A stretch of DNA of 64,000 nt from Olsenella profusa F0195 (GTDB lineage Bacteria > Actinomycetota > Coriobacteriia > Coriobacteriales > Atopobiaceae), in NCBI RefSeq assembly GCF_000468755.1, contig NZ_AWEZ01000067.1, forward strand, positions 50,032-114,031, in the 5' to 3' direction. Positions 1 to 9,386 of the stretch are shown piece by piece. The notes under the pieces are model-generated. The model made no database searches, had not been told where the DNA came from, and was given only the letters and a program-made list of their open reading frames with translations. Each line of letters opens with the position of its first letter. Position 1 is the first letter of the stretch. Both the position numbers and the translations under genes were made by a program.

Positions 1-904
1 CCATGTCCGCCGTGAGGCGGTACCCCAGCTCGAAGAGGTGGAAGACGCCATCGGCCGTGCGGATGGCCTGGACGGAGGCGATGCCGTCCCGGCAGCCGGA
101 TGCGGCGAGCACACGACGCACGCCGGGATCCACGTCCCTGAGGTATGTGCAATAGCCCGTCGAGATGGTGGTTCCAAAGTCATAGATGTTGGGGGGATGT
201 CCGGGCTCGTTGTAGGTGGCGCCCAGGCGCAGCATGCGCGCCTGCCCCCCCACCAGCGCGTAGACGATGCTGAACTCGTCGCCCACCAGGCGCTGCTCGA
301 CCACGACGCGGGGGTTCTCGGACACCTGGCGCACCAGCTGCCAGGCACGCACAAGCTCCTCGGGCGTGTCACAGAAGCTGACCCCCTGGTTGCCGCTGCA
401 ATCGACGGGCTTCACCACCACGGGGAAGCGCACGGCGGCGAGCTCCTCGTCGAGCCTCGCCCGCGTGGCATCCCGGACGCCACCGGTGGCGAGCTCAGTC
501 ACAGCCTGATCCATGAGGGCGGGATCGGGGGCGTACTGGTCTGCCGTGGGCACCCCCTCCCGATGGCAGATGTCGAGGAACCTGCCCTTGTTGCGCGCGG
601 TCTCCCAGCCTTCGGGCGCAATGTAGCAGGGGAGTCCCAGACGCCCGCACAGCTCGATGGTGCGGTCGAGGTTGAACTCGCTGACGCCGGCAAAGACGCC
701 GCCCACGCCCTCGGCACGGCAGCGCTCCTCGAGCGCCCCCACGTTTCCCGTGTCGATCGGCCAGCTCTCGTCGGCGACGAGCTTTGCCCGGGACGCCTCC
801 GGGGCAAGCCCGTCGGTCACAATCACATGGCAGCCCATGCCCTGGGCCTTGCGCACGATGTCGACACTCCCCAGTGAGGTGCCCAGCATCAGCAGCTTCT
901 GCAC
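1..904 (-). CDS. ATP-grasp enzyme of the polysaccharide locus (3' end beyond window)
   Basis: An open frame runs from a GTG at 902-904 to the left window edge without a stop, about 301 codons. The start is chosen because an in-frame TAG lies just upstream (917-919), a GAGAGGGGA ribosome site precedes the GTG, and the N-terminus MQKLLMLGTSLGSVDIVRKA looks like the Rossmann-like start of carbamoyl-phosphate-synthase-type ATP-grasp proteins. Further on, FPVVVKPVDCSGNQGV is a typical ATP-binding segment and VVVEQRLVGDEFSI the matching grasp strand. The family ligates a carboxylate to an amine or thiol using ATP. In a capsule operon it may decorate a sugar with an amino acid, but the substrate is not known. 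An internal ATG at 889 is a weaker alternative start. Confidence 0.8.
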   Translation of the reverse strand, partial: MQKLLMLGTSLGSVDIVRKAQGMGCHVIVTDGLAPEASRAKLVADESWPIDTGNVGALEERCRAEGVGGVFAGVSEFNLDRTIELCGRLGLPCYIAPEGWETARNKGRFLDICHREGVPTADQYAPDPALMDQAVTELATGGVRDATRARLDEELAAVRFPVVVKPVDCSGNQGVSFCDTPEELVRAWQLVRQVSENPRVVVEQRLVGDEFSIVYALVGGQARMLRLGATYNEPGHPPNIYDFGTTISTGYCTYLRDVDPGVRRVLAASGCRDGIASVQAIRTADGVFHLFELGYRLTADM

Positions 905-1106
905 GCGATCCCCTCTCTACCGTCCCTCTCTCGTCCCGGCGACGAGCCTGCTCCTCGGGCGTCCGGATGGGCCTGCGGGGAGTCTGGCGGCAGCGCAGCT
1001 GCCAGGGGTGGCACCCTGACGGCCAGCTCCACGTCCCATGACCGGCCGCATGCCCGCGAACCTGTCCCCTCTCGCCAGACAAGGTATCTGGCAAGCCCCT
1101 CGGGGG

Positions 1107-2237
1107 TCATCGAGACGCCCCTGCCGTCCTGGCGTCCAGCACGAGGTCGCAGATGAAGTCCACGTCCTCGAGTGGCAGGTCGGCGTAGAGTGGTAGGGTG
1201 AGCACGCATTCGCTGAGCCTCAGCGCCACGGGCGTCTGCGTCGCGTCGAAGCGATCCCGATAGCACTCGAACGCACTCGTGAGCGGATAGAAGTACTTTC
1301 GTGCCTTGACGCCCGCCTGTTCCAGGACCTGGCAGACGCCGTCCCTGCTGGCCCCAAACTCCTGCTCGTCCACGATGATGGGGAAGTAGGCATAGTTGGG
1401 TCGCACCTGGGGGTCAACCGGACTGAGCCGAATGCCCCCCACACCCTCCAGCCGCTCCCGATACCGGCTGACCACGCGCCCACGCCTCGCGATCTCATCG
1501 TCCACATGGCGCAGGTTGCACAGGCCCATGGCAGCGCAGAACTCGTTCATCTTGGCGTTGGTGCCAACGCCATCCACCCACTCGGGACCTCGGATGCCAA
1601 AGTTCTTGAGTCGGTAGAGCTCCAGGCCAAAGTCCATGTCACGGTAGCAAGCCGCTCCGCCCTCGATGGTATTGAATACCTTGGTCGCATGGAAGCTAAG
1701 ACATGATACATCACCAAAGCTTGCGATTCCCTGATTGCGATAGCGCATGCCGAAGGCATGGGCGGCATCGTAGATGACCCTCAGGTGATGGCGCTCGGCA
1801 ATCTCGGCGATGGCGTCCACGTCACATATGTTGCCGTACACGTGCACGGGCATGATGGCGCTCGTGCGCGTGGTGACGAGGCTCTCGACCTTGGAGACGT
1901 CCATCGTGAAGTCACGGGCGCTGACGTCACAGAACACCGGCGTGAGGCCGTTGCGGACGATGGCGTGCGTCGTTGACGCGAACGTGAAGGGCGTGGTGAT
2001 CACCTCGCCCTGGAGCTTCAGCGCCTGGAGCGAGAGCTCCAATGCCATGTGGCCGTTGGTCAGGAGTTCCACGCGCTGGACGCCGAGATAGCGTCTGAGC
2101 CCCTCCTGCAGCTGCTCGTGCTTGGGGCCCATGTTCGTCAGCCACCTGTTGTCCCAGACATCCCCGATCTCTCGCACGTACTCCTCGAACGGGGGCATTG
2201 ACGGACGGGTGACCAGGATGTTCTTGTGTGCGCTCAT
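1107..2237 (-). CDS. DegT/DnrJ/EryC1/StrS-family sugar aminotransferase
   Basis: A 376-aa PLP-dependent aminotransferase, full length for the family. The motif FHATKVFNTIEGG contains the lysine that forms the internal aldimine, and the early stretch RPSMPPFEEYVREI followed by WLTNMGPKHEQLQ is typical of enzymes that aminate nucleotide-linked keto-sugars (VioA/FdtB-like). It would make a dTDP- or UDP-amino sugar for the capsule repeat unit. The keto-sugar is unknown and no dehydratase lies in the window. It follows the GT2 gene by 63 bases and precedes the ATP-grasp gene by about 200 bases, all leftward, so it is probably part of the same operon. Confidence 0.88.
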   Translation of the reverse strand: MSAHKNILVTRPSMPPFEEYVREIGDVWDNRWLTNMGPKHEQLQEGLRRYLGVQRVELLTNGHMALELSLQALKLQGEVITTPFTFASTTHAIVRNGLTPVFCDVSARDFTMDVSKVESLVTTRTSAIMPVHVYGNICDVDAIAEIAERHHLRVIYDAAHAFGMRYRNQGIASFGDVSCLSFHATKVFNTIEGGAACYRDMDFGLELYRLKNFGIRGPEWVDGVGTNAKMNEFCAAMGLCNLRHVDDEIARRGRVVSRYRERLEGVGGIRLSPVDPQVRPNYAYFPIIVDEQEFGASRDGVCQVLEQAGVKARKYFYPLTSAFECYRDRFDATQTPVALRLSECVLTLPLYADLPLEDVDFICDLVLDARTAGASR

Positions 2238-2300
2238 GGGTTCTCTCTCACGGGGTCTGTTGGGGCTGGGATGGGGCGGGACGCCTCTCAGGGGCTCGGG

Positions 2301-3317
2301 CTATACCAGAGAGGTATGCTGCGACGCGACGTCGTCGGAACCGGTGCCCCTGTGTCGAAGCATCGTCTTGGCGCCGGAGAGCACGTTCCACTTGAGACGC
2401 TGGGCGACCCCGTACTCCTCAAGCACGGGCTTGTAGCGTGGGGAGAACAGTGCCGCGTAGTGGTGAAGGACGAGGTCCTCGAAGAACTCGCGACGTAGGA
2501 TGGCACGCTGCACATAGGTGGTGTAGCGACCCTCGCTATACTCGTCGAACGCCTGGAGTCCCGCGCGATACCCCTGGTGCACGCGTACGCTGAAGACGGG
2601 GTCACGGGAGAGTCGGGACATGAAGCCACCGCTGTCCTCGGTGTAGCAGGACATGGGGCGCGCAATGTACCAGGCGGGTCCCTTGCTGAGGAAGAACAGC
2701 TGCATGGGCTGATCCCCCACGAGGTAGAACCTGCTGGGGAAGCCCGTTGGCGCAAGCTTGAGGTATTCGTCCACATAGTCGCGGCGCGTCAGCATGCAGC
2801 TGATCTGGAACATCCATCTGCCCTCATAGAGCTCCCGACGGAGCCATCCGTCCGCGCCGAGGATGCCCTCGTCGACAGGCACGGGCGGGAACATGGCGTG
2901 CGGATTGCTGTCACCGGGCCTACGAGCCAGCACGTCGTGAACCGAGAAGGCGCACTCGGGGTGCTCGTCGAGCGCATGCACCTGGCGCTCGAGCTTGGAG
3001 CTGTCGCACCAGCAGTCGTCCGTCTCCAGCAGCGCCACGTAGCGGCCGCGTGCCTGTGCGGCCATCTCGGTGATGACCGACCTTCCCTTGCCGTACTGGT
3101 TCTCGCTCTCGAGGAAGGGGCGCACGATCGCAGGGTAGCGCTCCGCGTACTCCCGAATGACGTCCGCAGAGCCATCCGTGGAGGCATCATCATGAACGAG
3201 CAGCTCGAAGGCGAAGCTCGTCTGCTGGCACACCACGCTGTCGAGGGCCCGTCGAAGCGTCTTGGCATGGTTGTAGCAGATTCCCAGTACCGACACCACG
3301 ATCTCATTCGCTGGCAT
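2301..3317 (-). CDS. family 2 glycosyltransferase
   Basis: A GT-A fold transferase of about 338 aa. It opens VVSVLGICYNHAKTL, continues ELLVHDDASTDGS, the usual nucleotide-binding Asp region, and has ARGRYVALLETDDCW, where ETDD stands in the place of the DXD metal site. The C-terminal half is specific to this protein. Start: the ATG at 3317 has a weak GGAA upstream. An ATG at 3338 and another at 3377 are in frame but lack a ribosome site. It lies between the flippase and aminotransferase genes and would add one sugar to the lipid-linked repeat unit; donor and acceptor cannot be read from the sequence. Confidence 0.85.
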   Translation of the reverse strand: MPANEIVVSVLGICYNHAKTLRRALDSVVCQQTSFAFELLVHDDASTDGSADVIREYAERYPAIVRPFLESENQYGKGRSVITEMAAQARGRYVALLETDDCWCDSSKLERQVHALDEHPECAFSVHDVLARRPGDSNPHAMFPPVPVDEGILGADGWLRRELYEGRWMFQISCMLTRRDYVDEYLKLAPTGFPSRFYLVGDQPMQLFFLSKGPAWYIARPMSCYTEDSGGFMSRLSRDPVFSVRVHQGYRAGLQAFDEYSEGRYTTYVQRAILRREFFEDLVLHHYAALFSPRYKPVLEEYGVAQRLKWNVLSGAKTMLRHRGTGSDDVASQHTSLV

Positions 3318-3386
3318 ATTCTGTTCCAACTCTCTCATCGATTGTGACCAGTGGGCCACGCATGGCTCACACCACATGAGGTTTCG

Positions 3387-4853
3387 TTAAGATAGCGAAA
3401 GCCTCCGCTTCAGTATGCCAAAAATCATCTGGAGAATCGGATTCCTGCCTAGGACACCACAGATGGCATAGATGGACACGGCCACCACCACGTCGAGCAC
3501 GAGTCCGAGGAACACGTTGTGGACGAGGGTGCCGACCGCCATGACGGCCGCCCACATGACGAGGGCGGAGAGCACGGTGCCGGCCACGAAGCGCACATCG
3601 ACCCTGGGGCGCACGAGCCTGAGCGAGTGTCGCAGCAGCAGCATATTGACAAAGCACTCTGTCAGGACGGAGGCGACGGCCGCCCCGTTGAGCGACCAGA
3701 GGGGGATGAGGAACAGGTTGAGCGCCACATTGAGGGCCGTGGCGCAAAAGTAGGGCCCCACCAGCTTGCCCTCCTGTCGCGCGCCAATGATGACCTGATA
3801 GGAGACGATGTCGCCCAGCCCCTTGAAGATCATGATCGGCGCCAGGAGCTGCATCGTGAACGCCGCGGGGGCGAAGGGCTCACCAAACATGACGATAACC
3901 AGATTGTGCGCCACGGCCACCGTTCCCATCACGATGGGGGCGGCGAAGTAGAACACGATCTGCATGCCCAGGGTGACCAGATCGCTCACCTTCTCGCGAT
4001 CCGTCTCGAAGAGGTAGCTGATGCGTGGCAGGAATACCTCCGAGATGGCCGTGCAGAGGGTGAAGACCACCATGACCGCCTTCATGGCGTTGCTGTACCA
4101 GCCCACCACCTCGGGGGTGTCCATGGCACCCAGCATGAGCACGTCAACGTAGTTGTAGAGCTGGGCGCCGGCAGAACAGGCGACCAGGACGAAGATGGGC
4201 CTCAGGTGCTGCCTGAGGTGGAGGCCGTGGAGCGTGAGATGCACGTGGCGCCTGGCGCGCACGATGTTGAAGAGGTAGTTGCCACAGGTCCCCATGACCG
4301 TGAGGAAGGCACTCAGGACATAGTCCTGAGGGCCGTGCACGAACAGGAGGATCGCAAGCACCGAGAGCCCCTTGACGATGATGCTCCTTACGGCGATGTA
4401 GACGTAGTCCTCCCTCCCCTGGTAGAACCAGTCGATGCTGATGTAGTTGAAGAGGATGGGCAGGCCACACACGAGATACAGCGGCAGGTCGCTCGTAAAG
4501 AACAGGGCGACCACGATCGCATAGGCCAGCAGTGCCACCGTCGTGGAGCAGAAGTTGATGGCGATGATCTCGCTGAAGCAGGTGTCGGTGTCCCGTTGGC
4601 TGTCGCGGCGCTTGGCGATCTCGCGCACGCCATACATGGGTATGCCCAGACAGGCGACGAGCACCAGATACGAGGCGACGTTCTGCGCGTACGAGACCGC
4701 TCCGACGCCCGCCGGCAGAAGGACGCGCGCGAGATAGACGGACGAGATGAGCGGGAAGATGACGTTCAGCACCTTATAGAGCACGTTGAACGCCGCGTTT
4801 GCGGCAAACGAATGCCCCTGCGGCGGCTGTGAGGTGACACGTTGGCTAGCCAC
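3387..4853 (-). CDS. Wzx-type polysaccharide flippase (MOP superfamily)
   Basis: A 488-aa polytopic membrane protein with about 12-14 hydrophobic segments. It shows the landmarks of the polysaccharide transporter family: the N-terminal FAANAAFNVLYKVLNVIFPL, SYAQNVASYLVLVACLGIP, GVREIAKRR, and IDWFYQGREDYVYIA. It would flip undecaprenyl-pyrophosphate-linked repeat units across the membrane. The start is taken as the GTG at 4853 because AAGGGGGAA sits just upstream and the upstream extension of the frame (to 5084) reads as the shadow of the VanZ gene. It overlaps the end of the VanZ-like gene by 8 bases, which suggests translational coupling. Confidence 0.88.
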   Translation of the reverse strand: MASQRVTSQPPQGHSFAANAAFNVLYKVLNVIFPLISSVYLARVLLPAGVGAVSYAQNVASYLVLVACLGIPMYGVREIAKRRDSQRDTDTCFSEIIAINFCSTTVALLAYAIVVALFFTSDLPLYLVCGLPILFNYISIDWFYQGREDYVYIAVRSIIVKGLSVLAILLFVHGPQDYVLSAFLTVMGTCGNYLFNIVRARRHVHLTLHGLHLRQHLRPIFVLVACSAGAQLYNYVDVLMLGAMDTPEVVGWYSNAMKAVMVVFTLCTAISEVFLPRISYLFETDREKVSDLVTLGMQIVFYFAAPIVMGTVAVAHNLVIVMFGEPFAPAAFTMQLLAPIMIFKGLGDIVSYQVIIGARQEGKLVGPYFCATALNVALNLFLIPLWSLNGAAVASVLTECFVNMLLLRHSLRLVRPRVDVRFVAGTVLSALVMWAAVMAVGTLVHNVFLGLVLDVVVAVSIYAICGVLGRNPILQMIFGILKRRLSLS

Positions 4854-5559
4854 GAGATTCCCCCTTGTCGTGATGACGCTTCCACCAGTGCCAGTATCCG
4901 GCTGCGGCAAGCGCACCACCGAGCGTGTTGTAGGTAAGATCCGCGACTTGGAACGTACCCACGTGCAGGACGAGCTGACAGGCCTCGATGAGCAGCGAGA
5001 GAACGCCCACGGAGACGATGGCGCGCGCCAGCGGATGACGGGAGGCGTGACGGCGCAGGAGCACGTCGAGCAACGCCACGGCAACCGGCATGAGGAGCAG
5101 CAGGTTCTCGAACCCCTCCCCCGTGAAGTCGCCGTTGCTGTCGTGCAGGCCCCACCCCTCCCAGAGCACGCACAGCGGGTCAGACCAGTACCCGCGCCCC
5201 ATCAGCGTGCGGCTGGCCACCAGCACGACAAAGGTGACGAGGGCGCCCTCGCCTCTGAGGGCGGCATCCCCCCTGAGGGCGGTGGCCCATGCGCGTGCCC
5301 CCGCAAAGAGGGCACCCCTCACATGTGCGGCATGTTGGCACCAGACGAAGGGTGCCAAGGTCACCACCACGGCGACGGCAAGGGCAAGGGGGAGCGGCAC
5401 GAAGAACGCCTCGAGGATGTCCCCCACAACAGTGGCCAGAGCAACGATCAGCCTCATCATGAGTCCCATGGCCCTCGCTCCCACGAGGCGTATAGGTGCC
5501 CAGCACCAGCGGTAGGGCCGGAACGCACCAACGACATCCTTGTCCAGAGGGATGGGCAC
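4846..5559 (-). CDS. VanZ-like membrane protein
   Basis: 237 aa with several hydrophobic segments. The C-terminal part carries the VanZ signature: FENLLLLMPVAVALL, then SLLIEACQLVLHVGTFQVAD, then LTYNTLGGALAAAGY. VanZ-like proteins are small membrane proteins often found next to polysaccharide or glycopeptide-resistance genes; their biochemical role is unclear. The start is uncertain. The ATG at 5559 has no good ribosome site, while the ATG at 5469 is preceded by GGGAGCGAGGG and would leave a 207-aa protein beginning with the first membrane segment. It sits between the Wzz-like and Wzx genes. Confidence 0.8.
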   Translation of the reverse strand: MPIPLDKDVVGAFRPYRWCWAPIRLVGARAMGLMMRLIVALATVVGDILEAFFVPLPLALAVAVVVTLAPFVWCQHAAHVRGALFAGARAWATALRGDAALRGEGALVTFVVLVASRTLMGRGYWSDPLCVLWEGWGLHDSNGDFTGEGFENLLLLMPVAVALLDVLLRRHASRHPLARAIVSVGVLSLLIEACQLVLHVGTFQVADLTYNTLGGALAAAGYWHWWKRHHDKGESRG

Positions 5560-5642
5560 GACCCCAGGCGCACCCCGAGACCCTGATGGCTCGACCGCAC
5601 GGGGGATGACCGGAGCAGGGACACGGCCGTCATGCGCCCCAC

Positions 5643-6428
5643 CTATTCTCCCCCAGCCACAGCCTGGACGGGAGACATCTTCCTCCCCTTGGCGTGCGCC
5701 CCATAGGTCGGAGGGACGCCATCCTCCTCATCCTGCCGGGAGGCGGCATGGTGATCCCGTGCCATGGCGACGATGGAGCCGAGCACAAAGCCGATCACAA
5801 AGCCCAGGACCGCGACAAGATCGCGGGAGAGGGAGCTGGGGTGATCCGCGAGCTGCGGGGGCGAGGCGACCGTCATGTAGGTCGAGTTGATGACGTCCTC
5901 CATGTAGCCCGGTGCCTCCTGCACGAGCAGCTGGGCGAGAAGGTAGGCGTCCTCTGCCGTATCCGCCGTCACAGTCACCGTCACGAGCGGGGTGGTGGCC
6001 TCCACCGTGGCGGTCGCCAGCTTGCCCTGGCGTGCGGCGATGTCATAGGCCGAAAGGCCGGCGGCATCGGCAGCCTGCTCCTGCAACGACCCGCTCGAGA
6101 AGGCGAACAGATAGACATTGGCAAGCGACTGTGACGTACTCATGTCGCTGGTGTTGAGGTAGCCGAGCGCCTGCTGGTCGTTCGGATCCAGCGCCGACTG
6201 ATCCGCAGAGGCGGCGGCCTGGGTCGTGGGACGATTGCTCACGTACACGGTAAACGTGGACTGGTACTGCGTCTTTACGAAGTAGGTGACGTAGGCAAAG
6301 CCCAGGGCCGCACCGAGCAGCGCCATCAGGATGCAGGAGACCATGTGATGCCCTATCGACCCTAGCAGCGCGGACAGCCTGATCGTCGTATGCTCGTCGT
6401 ACGAGAGGTCGATGTACTGACTGCTCAT
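5643..6428 (-). CDS. Wzz/YveK-like chain-length regulator
   Basis: 261 aa with a transmembrane segment at about residues 28-50, an extracytoplasmic region with YQSTFTVYVSNRP, and a second membrane segment near residue 210 (VAVLGFVIGFVLGSIVAM), followed by a short cytoplasmic tail. This is the topology of polysaccharide co-polymerases that set chain length with Wzy. The start ATG overlaps the stop of the WbqC gene (ATGA). Its N-terminus (YIDLSYDEHTTIRLSALL) closely parallels that of the Wzz-kinase fusion at 16268-17578, so the two are paralogues. This copy has no kinase domain. Confidence 0.85.
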   Translation of the reverse strand: MSSQYIDLSYDEHTTIRLSALLGSIGHHMVSCILMALLGAALGFAYVTYFVKTQYQSTFTVYVSNRPTTQAAASADQSALDPNDQQALGYLNTSDMSTSQSLANVYLFAFSSGSLQEQAADAAGLSAYDIAARQGKLATATVEATTPLVTVTVTADTAEDAYLLAQLLVQEAPGYMEDVINSTYMTVASPPQLADHPSSLSRDLVAVLGFVIGFVLGSIVAMARDHHAASRQDEEDGVPPTYGAHAKGRKMSPVQAVAGGE

Positions 6429-7135
6429 GAACGTTCCTCCGTGATGAGGTCGAAGCTCGCAAGCATGTCATGGGCCTCCTGCCGTGAGGTGTTCATGATG
6501 ACGTCGACGATCGAGAGGTTGGGGACGAACTCCTCGACGCGCACCTGTGGGTAGGGAACGGGGTGACACCGCACGAACGCCAGCTTGATGCCGTGGGCCC
6601 GGAAGTCCTCGAAGGAATAGAGCGCGGTGCCCCCTATCGGGTTGTAGTAGGTGTCCGCCTGCAGCTGGTCGCAGTAGTCATAGAGACGCTGCTCGCGACG
6701 GAGGGACGGGTCCTGCGGAAGGTCGGACGTACGGATGAGCCGCGTGTCGATGCCAAGGTAGTGGCAGGTGAGTTCGATGGAGTCGAAGAGGAAGTCCGCA
6801 AGGTTGGTCTTTTTGCAGCGCAGCACCCTCTCCATGAGGTCGAGCCCCGCATCGAAGTTGGGTGCGGAACGATACTCATGGCTCAGCTGGTGAAGCATCG
6901 TGTCCGCATCAAAGGGTGCGAGCTCGTGCTCCATGATGAAGCGGTTGCGCGACGCATGGACGATGGGCAGCGTGAGATAGCGCGGCCCCATGTTGCCCAG
7001 CACACGGTTGCGATTGACCCACCCCCGCTTGATGTAGTTGTAGTTGTCGGCGACACCATAGACGTCCACCGCATTGATGAGCTGCCAGTAGCCCAGGTAT
7101 GGCATGAAGTACGCCTGGTTTGCCCCAAAGATCAC
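6425..7135 (-). CDS. WbqC family protein
   Basis: 236 aa, matching the WbqC family throughout. It opens MIFGANQAYFMPYLGYWQLI, then DNYNYIKRGWVNRNRVL, LTLPIVHASRN, and ends with NLSIVDVIMNTSRQE. Members are encoded in O-antigen and capsule loci and are thought to help build modified amino sugars or attach acyl/amino-acid groups, but the reaction is not settled. The start is a GTG overlapping the preceding stop (GTGA), with an AAGGGAGA ribosome site. It is coupled on both sides, so it is an integral member of this operon. Confidence 0.88.
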   Translation of the reverse strand: MIFGANQAYFMPYLGYWQLINAVDVYGVADNYNYIKRGWVNRNRVLGNMGPRYLTLPIVHASRNRFIMEHELAPFDADTMLHQLSHEYRSAPNFDAGLDLMERVLRCKKTNLADFLFDSIELTCHYLGIDTRLIRTSDLPQDPSLRREQRLYDYCDQLQADTYYNPIGGTALYSFEDFRAHGIKLAFVRCHPVPYPQVRVEEFVPNLSIVDVIMNTSRQEAHDMLASFDLITEERS

Positions 7136-8145
7136 GAGAGGTCTCCCTTCAAAAGTGCCCCATAGAACGTCTGCTTCCCATTATGCTCGGCTGGGAACCC
7201 CTGCTTCCAGGTGAGTTTGAAAAGGCTGGTGTCGCGGGAGAGTTCGTCCCAGCGCGCCGAGTCAAAGGGTTCACCCAGGCACTTGGAGAGCTCGTCGCAG
7301 AGGGGGTTGTTGGGCGTGACCGCCTCGAAGGCCGCGGCGATGTATGGGTCGTGTCGCTGAGCCATCGCGATAAGATAGTCCACAAGCAGATAGTCGACCA
7401 TGAAGTCGCTCCGACGCCAGTGCTCGAGGAAGAGGTCGCGCACCGTGACGAACACGCGGCGATGGTCCTCGTCACAGGCAAGCGAATACCCCGCAAAGTT
7501 GCCTCCGGCAATGGAGGCATGCAGGTAGTCAGGACGCTTGATGGTGAACATCGGATGACCGAAGACCAGCTCGTCAATGGGGGCGACGCAGAAGAGCGTC
7601 GCGTCCAGCCAGAGCCCACCGTGTTCGGCCAGCAAGCTGAGCCTGAGAAGGTCAGAGAGGTTGGTGCGCGTGATGATGCCCGCATGCACCTTGTCCATCA
7701 CCCAACCAGGAAGGTCCACGTAATCACGATAGTTCGCATCCGTGACAAGCGTAACGGGGTGATTGCCCACGTTACGGCTGATGGATGCCACGCAGGCACG
7801 CACGATCTCCGGCGCCCGATCGAGCCCCTGCCACCAGCAGAGCCACACGTGATCCGTGAGGGTGGGAGCGGCTGGCGGGGGCGGGGCGGCATAGTCATAG
7901 GATGCGGCATAGTCTCCCAGCAGCCCCTCGAGGTACCGAAGAACCACCGCATGCTTGCGCAGGAGTCGGGCACGTACCGCCGGTGGCTCTCGGTAGCCAT
8001 TGTGACTCATCACCTGGATGTCGACCTTCGCGCGAAGGGTGGCGAGCGCGTCAGACCATGATGTCGCCCCCGCGATGACCCGCGTGGCGTGTAGCTCTTC
8101 GCCGATGCGATGGAACATGTGCCTGACGCTCATGTGGCCCGTCAT
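7132..8145 (-). CDS. capsular polysaccharide synthesis protein (Caps_synth/GT32-like transferase)
   Basis: 337 aa. The stretch DHVWLCWWQGLDRAPEIV followed by ITRTNLSDLLRLSLLAEHGG and LWLDATLFC is diagnostic: LSDLLRLSLLAEHGGLWLD is the nucleotide-sugar/metal site shared by OCH1-like GT32 and Caps_synth enzymes, with DXD read here as LWLDAT. It would transfer a sugar onto the growing repeat unit. ATGA overlap with the upstream GT2 gene and GTGA overlap with WbqC show tight coupling. The first 110 residues are specific to this protein and carry no recognised domain. Confidence 0.85.
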   Translation of the reverse strand: MTGHMSVRHMFHRIGEELHATRVIAGATSWSDALATLRAKVDIQVMSHNGYREPPAVRARLLRKHAVVLRYLEGLLGDYAASYDYAAPPPPAAPTLTDHVWLCWWQGLDRAPEIVRACVASISRNVGNHPVTLVTDANYRDYVDLPGWVMDKVHAGIITRTNLSDLLRLSLLAEHGGLWLDATLFCVAPIDELVFGHPMFTIKRPDYLHASIAGGNFAGYSLACDEDHRRVFVTVRDLFLEHWRRSDFMVDYLLVDYLIAMAQRHDPYIAAAFEAVTPNNPLCDELSKCLGEPFDSARWDELSRDTSLFKLTWKQGFPAEHNGKQTFYGALLKGDLS

Positions 8146-9188
8146 GGCTGACGACCCCTCCCCTTGCGGAACATGCGGTACAGGCGTGCCAGGCTCAGCA
8201 CCGCGCAGACATTGTCGCGCTCGAGTTCGTGCTCGAACAGCCTTTCGCCCAACGGCATGCCTCGCCGTGACAAGCCTATGCAGTATTCCTGAAACACACG
8301 AGACTCGACGAGCCGGCGGATGTCAGACGTCCGCCGGCTGTTGCTCAGGCTGCTCGATTCTATCGCTCTCACATACAGGATGGCATACGTCACAGCCGTA
8401 TGCCTCGTGCGTTTCAGAAACTCAGCAGCATCGGACTCGTCCCTCGCCAGGGCGGCAAGCTCGCTGACGAACTTCACATAGTGGCTGATGGTGCCCCAGG
8501 CACCGAGGCGCGCACGCCACACGGGGTCATCCGTGCGATAGAAGTAGTCGGTGGAGCAGATGAACGATACGCATCGCGCGTGGGCATACGCCGCGATGCT
8601 GAAGAGCGTGTCCTCGGTGACAACATCCTCAAAGGCGAGGGCATGCTCCTCGACGAAGGCGCGGCGATAGATGGACGCACCCACGAAGAGGGCAAGCGGG
8701 TGCGCCAACGAGTCCTCCGGAAGCATGCCAAAGAGCTGCCTGCGCACGCCGAGGATGCCTCGCCGCTCCCTCAGCACGATACCGGCGAGCGGGTGGGGCC
8801 GCACGCTACAGGTCACATTGTCGCGCACGTCACAGTGCCCGCTCGAGACGATGTCCGCCCCCTCCTTGACGGCAGACCTGAGGAGCTGCCCGTACAGGGA
8901 GGGTCCCACCCAGTCATACGCATTGACGAAGGAAAGGTAGTCTCCCGTGCAGACGCGCATGCCGGCATTGCGCGCCTCGCCGGGACAGTGCCGCTGCCGA
9001 TGCACCACACGCACGTTGGCATGATCCTGGCCGAGCCGATCGACCAGGCGGCCACTGCCATCGGACGAGCCGTCGTCCACGAGGATGATCTCCAGGTCAT
9101 CGATGGTCTGGGCAAACAGGCTGTCCATGCATGTGGCAAGGTACCCCACGGCATCGTGGACGGACACGACCACGCTAAGGATCGGCAT
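8142..9188 (-). CDS. family 2 glycosyltransferase with altered DXD region
   Basis: 348 aa with a GT-A N-terminus: LSVVVSVHDAVGYLATCMDS, then LEIILVDDGSSDGS and PGEARNAGM, all as expected for GT2 enzymes. The metal-binding motif normally reads DSDDW; here it is FVNAYDWVGPS, so both leading aspartates of the DXD motif are replaced. Either another acidic residue supplies the metal, or activity is lowered. The rest is full length with a family-typical VTEDTLFSIAAY acidic site. The ATG is preceded by a G-rich stretch about 200 bases after the GT4 gene, the only sizeable gap in this part of the operon. Confidence 0.83.
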   Translation of the reverse strand: MPILSVVVSVHDAVGYLATCMDSLFAQTIDDLEIILVDDGSSDGSGRLVDRLGQDHANVRVVHRQRHCPGEARNAGMRVCTGDYLSFVNAYDWVGPSLYGQLLRSAVKEGADIVSSGHCDVRDNVTCSVRPHPLAGIVLRERRGILGVRRQLFGMLPEDSLAHPLALFVGASIYRRAFVEEHALAFEDVVTEDTLFSIAAYAHARCVSFICSTDYFYRTDDPVWRARLGAWGTISHYVKFVSELAALARDESDAAEFLKRTRHTAVTYAILYVRAIESSSLSNSRRTSDIRRLVESRVFQEYCIGLSRRGMPLGERLFEHELERDNVCAVLSLARLYRMFRKGRGRQP

Positions 9189-9386
9189 GGGTCAGCCCCC
9201 CATACAGCCCCCCAGGCCAGCCGAGGCGAGCATCGGACGGGCAACGTGCGTGTGCAGGGGCGCTCAGGCCCTCCTGTCGGTGGCGATGGGAAGCCCCATC
9301 GCCACGTGCGGGCCTCCCTCCCCGACCCGGGTCATATGTCTCTGCCCCGTCCGTGCGGCAGTGGAACCCGTCGACCAGGAGCGCCC

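Noticed and set aside
38..877. Plus-strand frame at the left edge
   Set aside because: The minus-strand ATP-grasp frame covers the region with clear motifs; the plus frame is its shadow.
3519..4832. A 437-codon plus-strand frame antisense to the flippase
   Set aside because: Glu/His/Asp-rich shadow of a hydrophobic membrane protein gene; no start signal.
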